Part shown: positions 1 to 8,037 of the stretch, in pieces
How the letters are laid out: the number at the start of each line of letters is the position of its first letter
Numbering within the stretch: position 1 is the stretch's first letter
Origin: DASRAU01 sp036005805
GTDB lineage: Bacteria > Acidobacteriota > Polarisedimenticolia > Gp22-AA2
DNA length: 32,811 bases
Direction: 5' to 3'
NCBI GenBank assembly: GCA_036005805.1
Contig: DASYQE010000070.1
Location: 1-32,811, forward strand
Notes under the pieces: generated by a model
Seen by the model: the letters and a program-made list of their open reading frames with translations, nothing else
The model's database searches: none
What the model was told of the DNA's origin: nothing
Position numbers and translations under genes: made by a program

Positions 1-158
1 GTCGGCTGCGTCGTGGCGAGATCCAGCGCCACGAAGAATCCCTTGTAATCGGCCCCCGCGGCCATCGCGGGGCTCCCCGAAGCGGCCAGGGCGAGACCCG
101 CCACCACGGCCGCGCATGCCAGCATCCGTTTCGGGTCGTTCCGTTTCGGCGACTGCAT
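1..158 (-). CDS. exported protein, N-terminal fragment (cut by left edge)
   Basis: The reading frame starts with ATG at 158-156, preceded by a strong GGAGG ribosome site at about 170-166, and runs off the left edge. The 52 visible residues form a classic signal peptide: a basic N-region (KRNDPKR), a hydrophobic core (MLACAAVVAGLALAASG) and an A-x-A cleavage region near AMAAGA. The mature part begins DYKGFFVALDLATT. Export to the periplasm or outer membrane is well supported. The function is unknown; a beta-barrel or other surface protein is possible but cannot be judged from about 20 mature residues. It is divergent from the histidine kinase at 429. Confidence 0.75.
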   Translation of the reverse strand, partial: MQSPKRNDPKRMLACAAVVAGLALAASGSPAMAAGADYKGFFVALDLATTQP

Positions 159-256
159 CGAGAGTCCTCCGTTCGGAAGAGTGGAAAGCGCCGGCTCCCG
201 TTCCGCCGGCCGTGACCGCCGCGCCAGGATCTGGGCCCTGCCCGTCTGCCTCCTTT

Positions 257-275
257 CCGGGGGTGCACTCCCCGG
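257..275. repeat. imperfect palindrome in the 159-428 intergenic region
   Basis: In the 270-nt gap between the divergent genes at 158 (-) and 429 (+), the arms CCGGGG (257-262) and CCCCGG (270-275) flank GTGCACT. It could be an operator or a short hairpin, but 6-bp GC arms arise easily by chance in GC-rich DNA. I see no gene in this gap. Confidence 0.25.
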
Positions 276-413
276 CGGGTCGATCGTGGTCGAGGTTCGG
301 AAGGTGCGGGACGCGCTCGTCGCGCGGCCGATCGGAGCACGGGAACCCCGAACGGCGACGGGACTATTGCAGAGCGCGGTCGGCCGCGTCAACAGCGTCG
401 GAGGCGACCATGT

Positions 414-419
414 TCTAAT
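414..419 (+). promoter_or_regulatory. -10-like element of the hybrid kinase gene
   Basis: TCTAAT matches TATAAT at 5 of 6 positions and ends 9 nt before the ATG at 429. This would place transcription start within a few bases of the start codon. No convincing -35 box is visible. The same arrangement recurs at 6512, 12551, 27359 and 31602. Confidence 0.35.
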
Positions 420-428
420 GGGGCCTCG

Positions 429-2588
429 ATGCCCGGGAACGGCTCGTCTTCGAAGACCGCCTTCCTCCAAGGCGGCGGCCGCATGGGCGCGCTCATGCGC
501 TCCCACGACTGGCGCCGATCGCCGCTCGGCGATCCGGCGGGATGGCCCGACGCGCTCAAGCTCGCGATCGCCACCTGTCTGAGCTCGCGCTTCCCCATGG
601 TCGTCTGGTGGGGACCCCGGCTGCTCATGCTCTACAACGATGCCTGGCAGCCGATTCTCGGGGACACGAAGCACCCCGCGGGGCTGGGACGGCCCGGCCG
701 GGAGTCCTGGCCCGAGACCTGGCCGGTGGTGGGCATCCAGTTCGAGAACGCGCTCCGGGGCATCGCGAGCTGGTTCGAGGACCTGCTGCTCGCAAGCGAC
801 CGCCACGGTTTCCTCGAGGAGTGCTACTTCACGTATTCGCACAGCCCGCTCCGCGATGCGAGCGGGGACGTGGTCGGCGTCTTGTCCGTGGTGAGCGAGA
901 CGACCGCGCACGTGCTGAGCGATCGTCGCCAGCGCGTCCTGCGCGATCTGTCGCACGCCACGGTGGACGCGACCACGGCATCGCACACCCTGGCGGATGT
1001 CTGTCGCACGCTGGTCGGGCAGCTGTGCGAGCGGAACCCGGACGTCCCCTTCGCCGTACTGTACCTGGCGGAGGGCACGCGGGCGCGCGCCATCGCGTGG
1101 GCCGGCGTGGACGCCGAGCGCTTCCCGGGCGCGGTGAATCTCGAGGTCGAGGACGCCTGGGGCATCGCCCGAGTGCTGCGCACGGAAGCCGGCGCCGAAG
1201 CCGTGATCGCGCCCTCTTCCCTGGCGGATCCCGTGCCCGGCGGAGTCTGGGCCGAGCCGACGACGCAGAGCGTCGTGCTGCCCCTGTCGCGCTCGAACCT
1301 CGGGCCGAACCCGCGCGGCGCCCTGCTGATCGGCCTCAACGCCCGGCTCCGGCTCGACGCGCCCTACAGCGATTTCCTGCGGCTGGTCGCGGCGCAGCTC
1401 GCAGCCGCGGTGTCGGCGCTCCAGCTCATCGAGAGCGAGCGGGCCGCCCGCGCCGAGGCCGAGCGGGCCACGCGCCTGAAGGACGATTTTCTCGCCACGC
1501 TCTCGCACGAGCTGCGCACGCCGCTGAGCGCGGTCATCGGCTGGGCCCGCATCCTGAAAAAGGATCTGTCGGACGCCGCGCAGGTCTCGATCGCTGTCGA
1601 CGTGATCGAGCGCAATGCCGTGCTCCAGGCCCGCCTCATCACCGACCTGCTCGACCTGAGCCGGGTCGCCTCGGGGAACATCCTCATCGAACGGCAGGTC
1701 GTGCCACTGGCGGGCGTCATCGAGGCGGCGCTCGACTCCATCTCGCCGGCCGCCGCGTCGAAGGACATCGCCCTCGAACGGAGCCTGGATCCGGTCGGCC
1801 GGTCCGTCAGCGGCGACCCGGCGCGCCTGCAGCAGATGCTCTGGAACCTGCTGTCGAACGCGGTGAAATTCACGCCGTCGGGCGGCCGGGTCGGCGTCTC
1901 GCTCACCCGCGTCGGGGACCAGGCCGAGATCCGCGTGACCGACGACGGGGAGGGCATCGACGGCGAGTTCCTGCCGCATCTCTTTGAACGGTTCCGCCAG
2001 GCGGATGCCTCGCACGCGCGGCGCCACGGCGGGCTCGGCCTCGGCCTGGCGCTGGTGAAGCAGTTCACCGAGCTGCACGGCGGGACCGTGCGCGCTTCAA
2101 GCGAGGGGCGCGGCAGGGGCGCGACCTTCGTGATCGCGCTGCCGCTCGTGGCCGCAGAGGAACCCGCCGCTTCGACGCCGGCCGGCGCCATCACCGGGGA
2201 GCCGTCGTGCCGGGCGATCGAAGGCCTCCGCGTCCTCGCGATCGACGACCATCCGGACGCACTCGCGATGGTGCGGCGCATTCTCGAAGACCAGGGCGCC
2301 ACCGTCGAGACGGCGGCCGACGCGGCGGGCGCGCTCGCGCTGGCCGGGCGCGGCCGGTTCGACGTGATCGTGAGCGACATCGCCATGCCGGGCATGGACG
2401 GCTACGACTTCATCGTCGAGCTGCGCCGGCGCGGGATCCACGCCCCGACGATCGCGCTCACGGCCTTCGCGTCACCCGACGACCGGATCCGGGCGCTCGC
2501 CGTCGGCTTCCAGGCGCACATCCCCAAGCCGATCGACACCTCCGCCCTGGTCGAGACGATCGCGCGCCTGGCCCCGGCCGTCCGCTAG
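429..2588 (+). CDS. hybrid sensor histidine kinase (PAS-GAF-HisKA-HATPase-REC)
   Basis: This 719-residue kinase has no membrane segment, so it probably senses a cytoplasmic signal. Domains in order: a PAS-like region (about 25-160, with VVWWGPRLLMLYNDAW), a GAF-like region (about 175-335), and a short coiled linker rich in Glu/Arg/Ala. HisKA follows with SHELRTP (phospho-acceptor H360), then an HK ATPase domain with N-box NLLSNAVKFTP (about 473-483), DDGEGI (505-510) and GGLGLGLA (534-541). A C-terminal receiver has acidic D606/D607, phospho-acceptor D650 in VSDIAMPGMDGYDF, T678 and K700. All catalytic residues are present. The output is probably a phosphorelay to an Hpt protein or separate regulator not encoded here. 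The ATG at 429 is the first in frame and lies just after a -10-like TCTAAT. Its stop codon interlocks with that of the minus-strand gene at 2585. Confidence 0.9.
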   Translation: MPGNGSSSKTAFLQGGGRMGALMRSHDWRRSPLGDPAGWPDALKLAIATCLSSRFPMVVWWGPRLLMLYNDAWQPILGDTKHPAGLGRPGRESWPETWPVVGIQFENALRGIASWFEDLLLASDRHGFLEECYFTYSHSPLRDASGDVVGVLSVVSETTAHVLSDRRQRVLRDLSHATVDATTASHTLADVCRTLVGQLCERNPDVPFAVLYLAEGTRARAIAWAGVDAERFPGAVNLEVEDAWGIARVLRTEAGAEAVIAPSSLADPVPGGVWAEPTTQSVVLPLSRSNLGPNPRGALLIGLNARLRLDAPYSDFLRLVAAQLAAAVSALQLIESERAARAEAERATRLKDDFLATLSHELRTPLSAVIGWARILKKDLSDAAQVSIAVDVIERNAVLQARLITDLLDLSRVASGNILIERQVVPLAGVIEAALDSISPAAASKDIALERSLDPVGRSVSGDPARLQQMLWNLLSNAVKFTPSGGRVGVSLTRVGDQAEIRVTDDGEGIDGEFLPHLFERFRQADASHARRHGGLGLGLALVKQFTELHGGTVRASSEGRGRGATFVIALPLVAAEEPAASTPAGAITGEPSCRAIEGLRVLAIDDHPDALAMVRRILEDQGATVETAADAAGALALAGRGRFDVIVSDIAMPGMDGYDFIVELRRRGIHAPTIALTAFASPDDRIRALAVGFQAHIPKPIDTSALVETIARLAPAVR

Positions 2589-2989
2589 CGGAACAGGCGC
2601 AGGAGCAGCAGGAGCCCCGCGACGATCGCCACGATGAACTCGGCGCGGCGCAGCCAGCCGCGCGCCGAGGCGGGACCATCCTGGAACAGCGTTCGCCAGA
2701 CCGCGCCGAGGAGAAGGTACCCGGCGACGCCGCCGACGACCGCCGCCGTCACGGGGAGCAGGTGGAGCAGCGCCGCAGCCAGCGGCTCCCGCGGCGGACC
2801 TCCGGGAAGCGCGCGGAGGCGATCCCGGACGACGAAGGCGACCGCCGCCGCGCCCAGGAGCCCGGAGAGGATGTTGAGCGCCACGAGACCGCCGCGCAGC
2901 TTGATGGCGTGCCGGCGGCGCGTCAGCGACACGCGGAACACCAGGAGCAGCAGCGTCAGTCCGAGGATCGTCTCAAGCAGCGTCTGCAC
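2585..2989 (-). CDS. small four-helix membrane protein, function unknown
   Basis: The start is a GTG at 2989-2987, giving 134 residues (MQTLLETILGLTLLLLVFRV...). Four hydrophobic segments are visible at about 3-20, 35-53, 72-95 and 117-132, separated by basic stretches (SLTRRRHAIK, RDRLRALPGG, ARGWLRRAE), consistent with an inner-membrane protein. No catalytic motif is seen and I do not recognise the family. Its TAG stop interlocks with the TAG of the hybrid kinase in the 4-base palindrome CTAG (2585-2588). Its start lies 16 nt from the divergent start of the PD40 lipoprotein, so promoters for the pair must overlap coding sequence. Longer upstream starts would run through the lipoprotein gene and are unlikely. 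Confidence 0.6.
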   Translation of the reverse strand: MQTLLETILGLTLLLLVFRVSLTRRRHAIKLRGGLVALNILSGLLGAAAVAFVVRDRLRALPGGPPREPLAAALLHLLPVTAAVVGGVAGYLLLGAVWRTLFQDGPASARGWLRRAEFIVAIVAGLLLLLRLFR

Positions 2990-3005
2990 GTCGGTTCCGG
3001 ATAGG

Positions 3006-3995
3006 ATGCGGCGCGTGCGGCGCCTGCGCGGTTTCCTCGTCCTGCTCGCCGGTGCGGCGGGGGTCGCGTGCGGTGCCGGCGGCGAGGTGCGGAACGGCGC
3101 GACGGGCGCGATCGCCGCGGCCAATCTCGTCGTCTCCAACCGCGGCGGCGCCTGGCGCGTGTACGAGCTGGCGGCGGAGGGCGGCGCCCGCCTCATCGGT
3201 TCGCCGCGCGCCGACGATCCTGCGTACGAGGATCGGCAGCCGGCGCGGCTCCCCGACGGAACGATTGTCTTCACGAGCAATCGCGACGGCACGGAGGCCC
3301 TGTACCTGGCCGATCGCGGCGCTGCATCCGCCCGGCCGCTGTTCTCCGCACCGGAGGAGACGCGGGGCGTCGCCGACTCCGACCCCGCCCCCTGCGGAAC
3401 CGATCGGATCGTGTTCGCGCGCGCGACCGGCGCGCCGACGGTCACGGCGGACCGCGATCTGTACCTTTCCGGTCGCGACGGCCGCGGGCTGCGGCGCCTG
3501 ACGCGCGATCCGGCCGACGACGGCGCTCCGTGCGCCCTGCCGGACGGACGCACCATCGTCTTCGCGTCGGCGCGGCAGGGAACGCGGCGGCTGTACCGTC
3601 TCGATTCCGCCGCCCAGGATCCCGAGACGACGGTGGCGCCGCTCCTGCCGCCGGCGGAAGCGACGGACGATGCCCCCGCCTGCCTCCCCGACGGATCGAT
3701 CCTGTTCGCGCGATCGCTTCCCGGAGCGGCCTCGCAGATCTACCTTGTGCGTTTCGGGGAGCACGGGCCGGTGACGCGGCAGATCACCGAAGCGGCGACG
3801 CTGCCCTACGGCGCGGGCGAGCCGGTGGCGGCCGCGGAAGGGACCCTCCTGCTCACCGCAGGGCCTGGACCCGCGAAGGGCGGACCGCGCTACGCGGTGT
3901 ATGGCATCTCCGGAGGAGGGTACAACCTCGCTCGCGTGACGCGCGAGCGCGCGGGCTACGAGGATTGGACGCGCCGGCTCCGTCCGCTGTACTGA
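3006..3995 (+). CDS. TolB-like/PD40 beta-propeller lipoprotein
   Basis: The 329-residue product starts with a basic and hydrophobic signal (MRRVRRLRGFLVLLAGAAGVAC); Cys22 in GVAC is a plausible lipobox cysteine. The rest is built of WD40-like PD40 repeats of the type found in TolB and protein TolB-like lipoproteins: LPDGTIVFTSNRDGTEALY, a CG-RIVFARA...RDLYL repeat, LPDGRTIVFASARQGTRRLY and LPDGSILFARS. Each has the (x)PDG-x-IVF-S-R-G signature. It is probably a periplasmic or outer-membrane-anchored propeller acting as a binding scaffold; no enzyme motif is seen. A TAGGAT hexamer overlaps the ATG and lies 7 nt before an in-frame GTG at 3015, so a leaderless start at 3015 (removing three residues) is an alternative. 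It ends 28 nt from the convergent cold-shock gene. Confidence 0.75.
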   Translation: MRRVRRLRGFLVLLAGAAGVACGAGGEVRNGATGAIAAANLVVSNRGGAWRVYELAAEGGARLIGSPRADDPAYEDRQPARLPDGTIVFTSNRDGTEALYLADRGAASARPLFSAPEETRGVADSDPAPCGTDRIVFARATGAPTVTADRDLYLSGRDGRGLRRLTRDPADDGAPCALPDGRTIVFASARQGTRRLYRLDSAAQDPETTVAPLLPPAEATDDAPACLPDGSILFARSLPGAASQIYLVRFGEHGPVTRQITEAATLPYGAGEPVAAAEGTLLLTAGPGPAKGGPRYAVYGISGGGYNLARVTRERAGYEDWTRRLRPLY

Positions 3996-4023
3996 GCGGA
4001 CCGGCCAGCCGGCGAAAGTCGCT

Positions 4024-4245
4024 CTACTCGACGGCGTTCTGGACGTTGGCGAGGCGGACGCGGTTCGCCCGCGGCCCCTTGGGGCTGTTCTCCACCTCGA
4101 AATCGACCGTCGTCCCCTGCTCGAGGTCGTCGAAATTCAGATTCGCCAGACCGGAGCGGTGAAAGAAGACGTCCTTCCCGTCGTTGCCGCGGATGAAACC
4201 GAACCCGCGGTCGCGGACCAGCTTCGCAATCGTGCCACGCGCCAT
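4024..4245 (-). CDS. cold-shock domain protein (CspA family)
   Basis: The 73-residue product is a single cold-shock OB-fold that binds single-stranded RNA/DNA and acts as an RNA chaperone. RNP1 is seen as RGFGFIRG and RNP2 as DVFFHRS; the end of the domain has GTTVDFEVENSPKGPRANRV, normal for the family. I chose the ATG at 4245 (MARGTIAKLVRD) because GAGG lies 5-6 nt before it; an upstream in-frame GTG at 4263 would add six residues and place that ribosome site inside the gene. A consensus-like promoter (4296-4324) and a 20-bp palindrome (4264-4283) precede it, giving a leader of about 45 nt that could form a temperature-responsive structure. It lies downstream of yyaL on the same strand but has its own promoter. 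Confidence 0.92.
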   Translation of the reverse strand: MARGTIAKLVRDRGFGFIRGNDGKDVFFHRSGLANLNFDDLEQGTTVDFEVENSPKGPRANRVRLANVQNAVE

Positions 4246-4263
4246 GATGACCTCAGACTGCAC

Positions 4264-4283
4264 AACCCTGCACGTGCAAGGTT
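4264..4283. repeat. 20-bp imperfect palindrome in the csp leader
   Basis: AACCCTGCACGTGCAAGGTT is symmetric about CACGTG except for one pair. It lies downstream of the predicted transcription start and 18 nt before the csp start codon. It could be a repressor operator (DNA symmetry) or, in the mRNA, a stem with one G-U pair just above the ribosome site. The nearly zero-length loop favours a DNA-binding site over an RNA hairpin. Confidence 0.45.
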
Positions 4284-4295
4284 CGCTCGCGTGGG

Positions 4296-4324
4296 ATTGT
4301 CGGCGCGGTCAGGGGCGGTGTCAA
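4296..4324 (-). promoter_or_regulatory. sigma-70-type promoter of the cold-shock gene
   Basis: Read on the minus strand, TTGACA (4324-4319, 6 of 6) is followed by a 17-nt spacer and GACAAT (4301-4296, 4 of 6 to TATAAT). Predicted start is near 4289, upstream of the palindrome. It is one of the best -35/-10 pairs in the window. Confidence 0.65.
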
Positions 4325-4369
4325 GATGGTCGCAAATCGATCCGGGTGAATATGTCATCGCGCTATCGG

Positions 4370-6472
4370 CTATTTCGCGATCGGCGCGTCGGCGAGCAGG
4401 CGCAGGAGATCGGAGGCGTCGGTGACCGGCGTTTTGCACGCCCCCGACTCGCAGACGTAGGCCGTGGCGCGGCCCTGCACCGCGTCCTTGCCGCGCGCCA
4501 CGGCGATCGCTTCGCCGGCCGGCCGGCTGCGCGCCAGCACCGTGTTGGGCAGGAAGCGCTCGCGCACCACCGCCTCGAGCGCGCGCATCCCGGGCGCGTC
4601 GTCGCCGCCGGCGAGGACGATCTGGCGCGGCGGATCGAGCGCCTGGTCCACGGCGCACAGCATGGCGCCGAACGCCGACGGGAAGCGCTCGATGCGCTCC
4701 TTGTAGAGGCGCAGCAGCGCGTGCGCGATCGGCACGAGGGTCTCGTCGCCGTTGAGGGCCGCCAGCCGCGGCAGCGCCAGCGCCAGGATCGACGCGCCGG
4801 CCGGCAGCGCGCCGTCGTTCCCCTCGCGGGTGCGCGCGATGAGCTTCTCGTGATCGCTGGCGGTGAAAAAGAACCCGCCGGTGTCCGCATCGCGGAACAG
4901 ATCGATCGCCTGCCGGGCCAGGCCCTCCGCCTCGGCGACCCACCGCGCGTCGGACGTCGCTTCGGAAAGGTCGAGACAGGCGGCGATCATCGCGGCATAG
5001 TCGATGAGATAGGCGTTATGCCGCGCCTCGCCGCCCAGGAAGGAGTGCAGCAGGCGTCCGTCCCTGCGCATGCGGCCGAGCACGAGGTCGGCGGCCTTGA
5101 CCGCCGCTTCGACGTAGCGCCGCTCGTCCAGGACGCGGCCGGCGAACGCCAGCGCGCCGATCATCAGGCCGTTCCAGTCGGCGAGCGCCTTGTCGTCGCG
5201 CCCCGGCCGGACGCGCCGGTCGCGCGCCTGCATCAGGCGGGCGCGCGCCCCCGCGAGGCGCAGCCGCACCTCGGCCTCGTCGGAGCGCTGCTCGCGCGCC
5301 AGTTCGACGAGGCCCACCGGGAGACTGAGGACGTTGCGCTTCCCCTCGAAGTTCCCTTCGCGCGTCGCCCCCCAGGTGCCGGCGACGAACATCGCCTCCG
5401 ATCGGCCGACGGCCGCTTCGATCTCCTCGAGGGTCCAGACGTAGAAACGCCCCTCCTCGCCTTCGCTGTCGGCATCGAGGCTCGAGGCGAACGCCCCTTC
5501 GGGCAGGAGCATCTCGCGCAGCGCCCAGTCGAGGGTGTCGCGCGCCACCTGCCGGAAGAACGCGGCCGTGGCGGCGCCATCCGGCAGCGCGGGCGAAGGC
5601 CCGAGCGGGGCGATCGCCTGCGCCGCCTCGGCGTACGTGCGCGCCAGCAGCGCGTTGTCGTACAGCATCTTCTCGAAGTGCGGCACCAGCCACTGCGCGT
5701 CGACCGAGTAGCGGTGGAAGCCGCCGCCGATCTGATCGAACAGGCCGCCGCGCGCCATGCGATCGAGGGAGACGACCGCCATGCGCAGCGCCTCGGCGTT
5801 GCCGGTGCGCTTGTGGTAGCGCAGCAGGAAGGAGACGTCCATGCTGTGCGGGAACTTCGGGGCGCCGCCGAAGCCGCCGTGCGCCGGGTCGAAGCGTCCG
5901 GCGAGGTCTCCGAAGGCGCGTGACAGAAGTTTCGGCCCCACCGGCTCCTTCGACGCGGTCATCTCCGACAACGCCTGGATCTGCTCGGCGACCTCGGACG
6001 CCACCTGGCCAATCTCCTCGCGCCTGGTGCTGTAGGCCTCGGCGACCCCCTTCAGGATGTCGGGGAAGCCGGGCCGGCCGTAGCGCGCTTCCGGCGGGAA
6101 ATAAGTCCCGGCGAAGAACGGCTTGAGGTCGGGCGTCAGGAAGACGGAGTTGGGCCAGCCCCCCTGGCGCGCCAGCATCTGCGTCGCCGCCATGTAGATC
6201 TCGTCGAGGTCGGGGCGCTCCTCGCGATCGACCTTGATGTTGACGAAGCGTTCGTTCATGAGCGTCGCGATCGCCGCGTTCTCGAACGACTCCCGCTCCA
6301 TCACGTGGCACCAGTGGCAGGCGGAATAGCCGATCGACAGGAAGATCGGCTTGTCCTCCGCCTTGGCGCGCTGCAGCGCCTCCTCGCCCCACGGGTACCA
6401 GTCGACGGGGTTGTGCGCATGCTGCCGCAGGTACGGACTCGTCTCGCGCGCCAGGCGGTTCTCTCTGCTCAC
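4370..6472 (-). CDS. yyaL: thioredoxin-domain protein, YyaL/DUF255 (SSP411-like) family
   Basis: The 700-residue length is typical of this family. The N-terminal thioredoxin-like domain (about 1-165) carries the family signature SPYLRQHAHNPVDWYPWGEEAL, the redox-type motif ACHWCH (C52, C55), VDREERPDLD and GGWPNSVFLTPD followed by GTYFPP. The C-terminal two-thirds resembles an (alpha/alpha)6 barrel of the N-acylglucosamine 2-epimerase/glycosidase type, with GGGFHRYSVDAQWLVPHFEKMLYDNA, EGRFYVWT and ADWNGLMIGAL. The biochemical role of the family is not settled; a redox role is proposed from the CxxC. The start is a GTG at 6472 with GGAGAT about 8 nt before it. It is divergent from the metalloprotease at 6527 (54 nt apart) and followed by the cold-shock gene 124 nt downstream. 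Confidence 0.9.
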   Translation of the reverse strand: MSRENRLARETSPYLRQHAHNPVDWYPWGEEALQRAKAEDKPIFLSIGYSACHWCHVMERESFENAAIATLMNERFVNIKVDREERPDLDEIYMAATQMLARQGGWPNSVFLTPDLKPFFAGTYFPPEARYGRPGFPDILKGVAEAYSTRREEIGQVASEVAEQIQALSEMTASKEPVGPKLLSRAFGDLAGRFDPAHGGFGGAPKFPHSMDVSFLLRYHKRTGNAEALRMAVVSLDRMARGGLFDQIGGGFHRYSVDAQWLVPHFEKMLYDNALLARTYAEAAQAIAPLGPSPALPDGAATAAFFRQVARDTLDWALREMLLPEGAFASSLDADSEGEEGRFYVWTLEEIEAAVGRSEAMFVAGTWGATREGNFEGKRNVLSLPVGLVELAREQRSDEAEVRLRLAGARARLMQARDRRVRPGRDDKALADWNGLMIGALAFAGRVLDERRYVEAAVKAADLVLGRMRRDGRLLHSFLGGEARHNAYLIDYAAMIAACLDLSEATSDARWVAEAEGLARQAIDLFRDADTGGFFFTASDHEKLIARTREGNDGALPAGASILALALPRLAALNGDETLVPIAHALLRLYKERIERFPSAFGAMLCAVDQALDPPRQIVLAGGDDAPGMRALEAVVRERFLPNTVLARSRPAGEAIAVARGKDAVQGRATAYVCESGACKTPVTDASDLLRLLADAPIAK

Positions 6473-6511
6473 GGGGATCTCCGGAATGGAGCAAGGCTAT
6501 CACGCGCGGGC

Positions 6512-6517
6512 TATCAT
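6512..6517 (+). promoter_or_regulatory. -10 element close to the metalloprotease start
   Basis: TATCAT (5 of 6 to TATAAT) ends 9 nt before the ATG at 6527; a ribosome site between them is absent. This predicts a leader of only a few bases. No good -35 is visible. Confidence 0.4.
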
Positions 6518-6526
6518 GGCGGCCGC

Positions 6527-7867
6527 ATGCGACACACACGGTGCGTGGGGTTTGGCGCTTCGCTTCTGCTCTTGCTGACCTTCGCGGCGCTCGCCGCTCC
6601 ACCGGCGCCGAACGGGACGCCGAAGCCGCAGGAGAACGGCGCGCCCAGGCCGGCGCCGGCGGAGAACGCGGCGGCGCTGTCCAAAGAGGACGCGGCGGCG
6701 CTGGCGGCGGAGGTGAGCCCGATCGTCGAGGACATCCGCGGCGCGAAGTTCGCGCACCCGGTGCCGGTCGAGATCGTCGACGACCAGGCGGCGCGCGCGC
6801 ATTTCAAGAGCCGGCTCGAGGAGCACTGGCCCGAGCAGGACCGCCGCGCCGAGGAAACCGTCGACACGCAGCTCGGGCTGATTCCGCCGAAGACCGACCT
6901 CCAGGAGGAGGTGTTCGACGTCCTCGAGGAGCAGGCGGGGGGCTACTACGACCCGGACCGCGACACCTTCTTCGTGCTCGGGGACATGCCGCGCGCCGCG
7001 GCGCCGATCATCGTGGCGCACGAGCTGACGCACGCGCTCGACGACCAGCGCTTCGGCATCGATCGCCTGCTCGCCGAGGCGCAGGACGACGACGATCGAT
7101 CGGGGGCGCTCGAAGCGGTGGTGGAGGGCTCGGGCACGGTCGTCATGACGGTGTTCATCCACCGCCAGATCGTCGCGGGCAAGCTCGACCCGAAGTCCCT
7201 TCTCGCCTTCCAGGAGAGCGAGGTCGGCAAGGCGGAGCGCCTCAAGGCCTCTCCGCTGTTCGTGCAGCGGTCGCTCATCGCGCCGTACATCCTCGGGATG
7301 GCGTTCCTCCTGCGCGGCGAGCTGATTCGCATCCAGACGGGCGGGATCACCCCCTCCGATCTCGATCACGCCTTCACCGACCCGCCGCGCTCGACCGAGC
7401 AGATCCTCCACCCCGAGAAGTACTGGGACCCGGCGAAGCGGGACCTCCCGCGCGGCGTCGCCCTGCCGGACCTCGCGGCCGACCTCGGGCCCGGCTGGGC
7501 GCGGAAGGGCGAAGGGAACCTCGGCGAGCTGACGCTCGGGCTTCTGACCGGGGTCGACCCGGGCGATGCGACGTCACCCGATCGGGCGCTCGAGCGCTGG
7601 ACCAACGCCGCCTCGTCCGGCTGGGGAGGCGATCGCTGGAATCTCTACCGCAACGGGGAGAAGGCGGTGACCGTCCTCGCGACGTCGTGGGACACCGAGA
7701 AGGACGCCCGCGAGTTCGAGGCCGGACTCACTCTTCCCCCGGGCACGACGGTGCGCCGCAAGGGAGAGACGGTCGTGGTGATTGCCGGCGATGCGGGCGA
7801 CCGTGCGAAGAAGCTCGCCGATCGCGCCATCGCGGGGGTGAAGGTCACGAAGCCCGCGACGCGCTAG
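6527..7867 (+). CDS. exported HExxH zinc metalloprotease-like protein
   Basis: The 446-residue product has a signal peptide (MRHTRCVGFGASLLLLLTFA, cleavage near ALA-AP) and then a Pro/Ala-rich linker (about 25-50). The putative zinc site is HELTH at 165-169 in IIVAHELTHALDDQRFG, and a downstream EAVVEGSG (E196/E200) could give the third, glutamate ligand as in gluzincins. The motif GGYYDPDRDTFFVL just before it is typical of exported proteins of this type in GC-rich bacteria. The C-terminal 150 residues (from about 290) have no recognised motif. It is likely periplasmic; the substrate is unknown. The start ATG at 6527 follows a TATCAT -10 by 9 nt with no Shine-Dalgarno. Its TAG stop interlocks with that of the 57-aa minus-strand gene in CTAG (7864-7867). 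Confidence 0.75.
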   Translation: MRHTRCVGFGASLLLLLTFAALAAPPAPNGTPKPQENGAPRPAPAENAAALSKEDAAALAAEVSPIVEDIRGAKFAHPVPVEIVDDQAARAHFKSRLEEHWPEQDRRAEETVDTQLGLIPPKTDLQEEVFDVLEEQAGGYYDPDRDTFFVLGDMPRAAAPIIVAHELTHALDDQRFGIDRLLAEAQDDDDRSGALEAVVEGSGTVVMTVFIHRQIVAGKLDPKSLLAFQESEVGKAERLKASPLFVQRSLIAPYILGMAFLLRGELIRIQTGGITPSDLDHAFTDPPRSTEQILHPEKYWDPAKRDLPRGVALPDLAADLGPGWARKGEGNLGELTLGLLTGVDPGDATSPDRALERWTNAASSGWGGDRWNLYRNGEKAVTVLATSWDTEKDAREFEAGLTLPPGTTVRRKGETVVVIAGDAGDRAKKLADRAIAGVKVTKPATR

Positions 7868-8037
7868 CGGTTCGTGCCCGGGCAGATCATCCCGTTGGCC
7901 GGGGCGCCGTTCCCCGGGGCGCGGATGCCCGAAGGGGACGGAGGACGGGCCGGCGGCTTCGCCGGAGGCTGCGGCCGCTCCTTGCGGATGACCTGGCGGT
8001 TGGCGGTGCGCACGCGGCCCGGCGATCTCTTCGTCAT
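7864..8037 (-). CDS. 57-residue proline-rich basic protein, unknown
   Basis: A short frame starts with ATG at 8037-8035, whose last bases overlap the TGA of the upstream gene (ATGA, 8034-8037), so it is probably translated by coupling. The product is basic at the N-terminus (MTKRSPGRVRTANRQVIRKE), proline-rich in the middle (RPQPPAKPPARPPSPSG) and ends GMICPGTNR, with one cysteine near the end. It has no signal peptide or membrane segment. It stops at CTAG, interlocking with the metalloprotease stop. Support for being a gene is the exact 4-nt overlap and its fit in an otherwise unexplained stretch; there is no known homology. It may be spurious. Confidence 0.5.
   Translation of the reverse strand: MTKRSPGRVRTANRQVIRKERPQPPAKPPARPPSPSGIRAPGNGAPANGMICPGTNR

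Noticed and set aside
116..582. Plus-strand frames at 116-418 and 181-582
   Set aside because: Low-complexity Arg/Ser/Pro products with no ribosome site; the first overlaps the signal peptide of the left-edge gene and the second the start of the kinase.
2634..3005. Extension of the PD40 lipoprotein upstream to 2634
   Set aside because: It would cover the divergent membrane protein gene and remove the signal peptide from the N-terminus.
4001..4012. CCGGC-CA-GCCGG inverted repeat between the PD40 and cold-shock genes as a terminator
   Set aside because: Five-bp arms with a two-base loop and no T-run; expected by chance in such GC-rich sequence.
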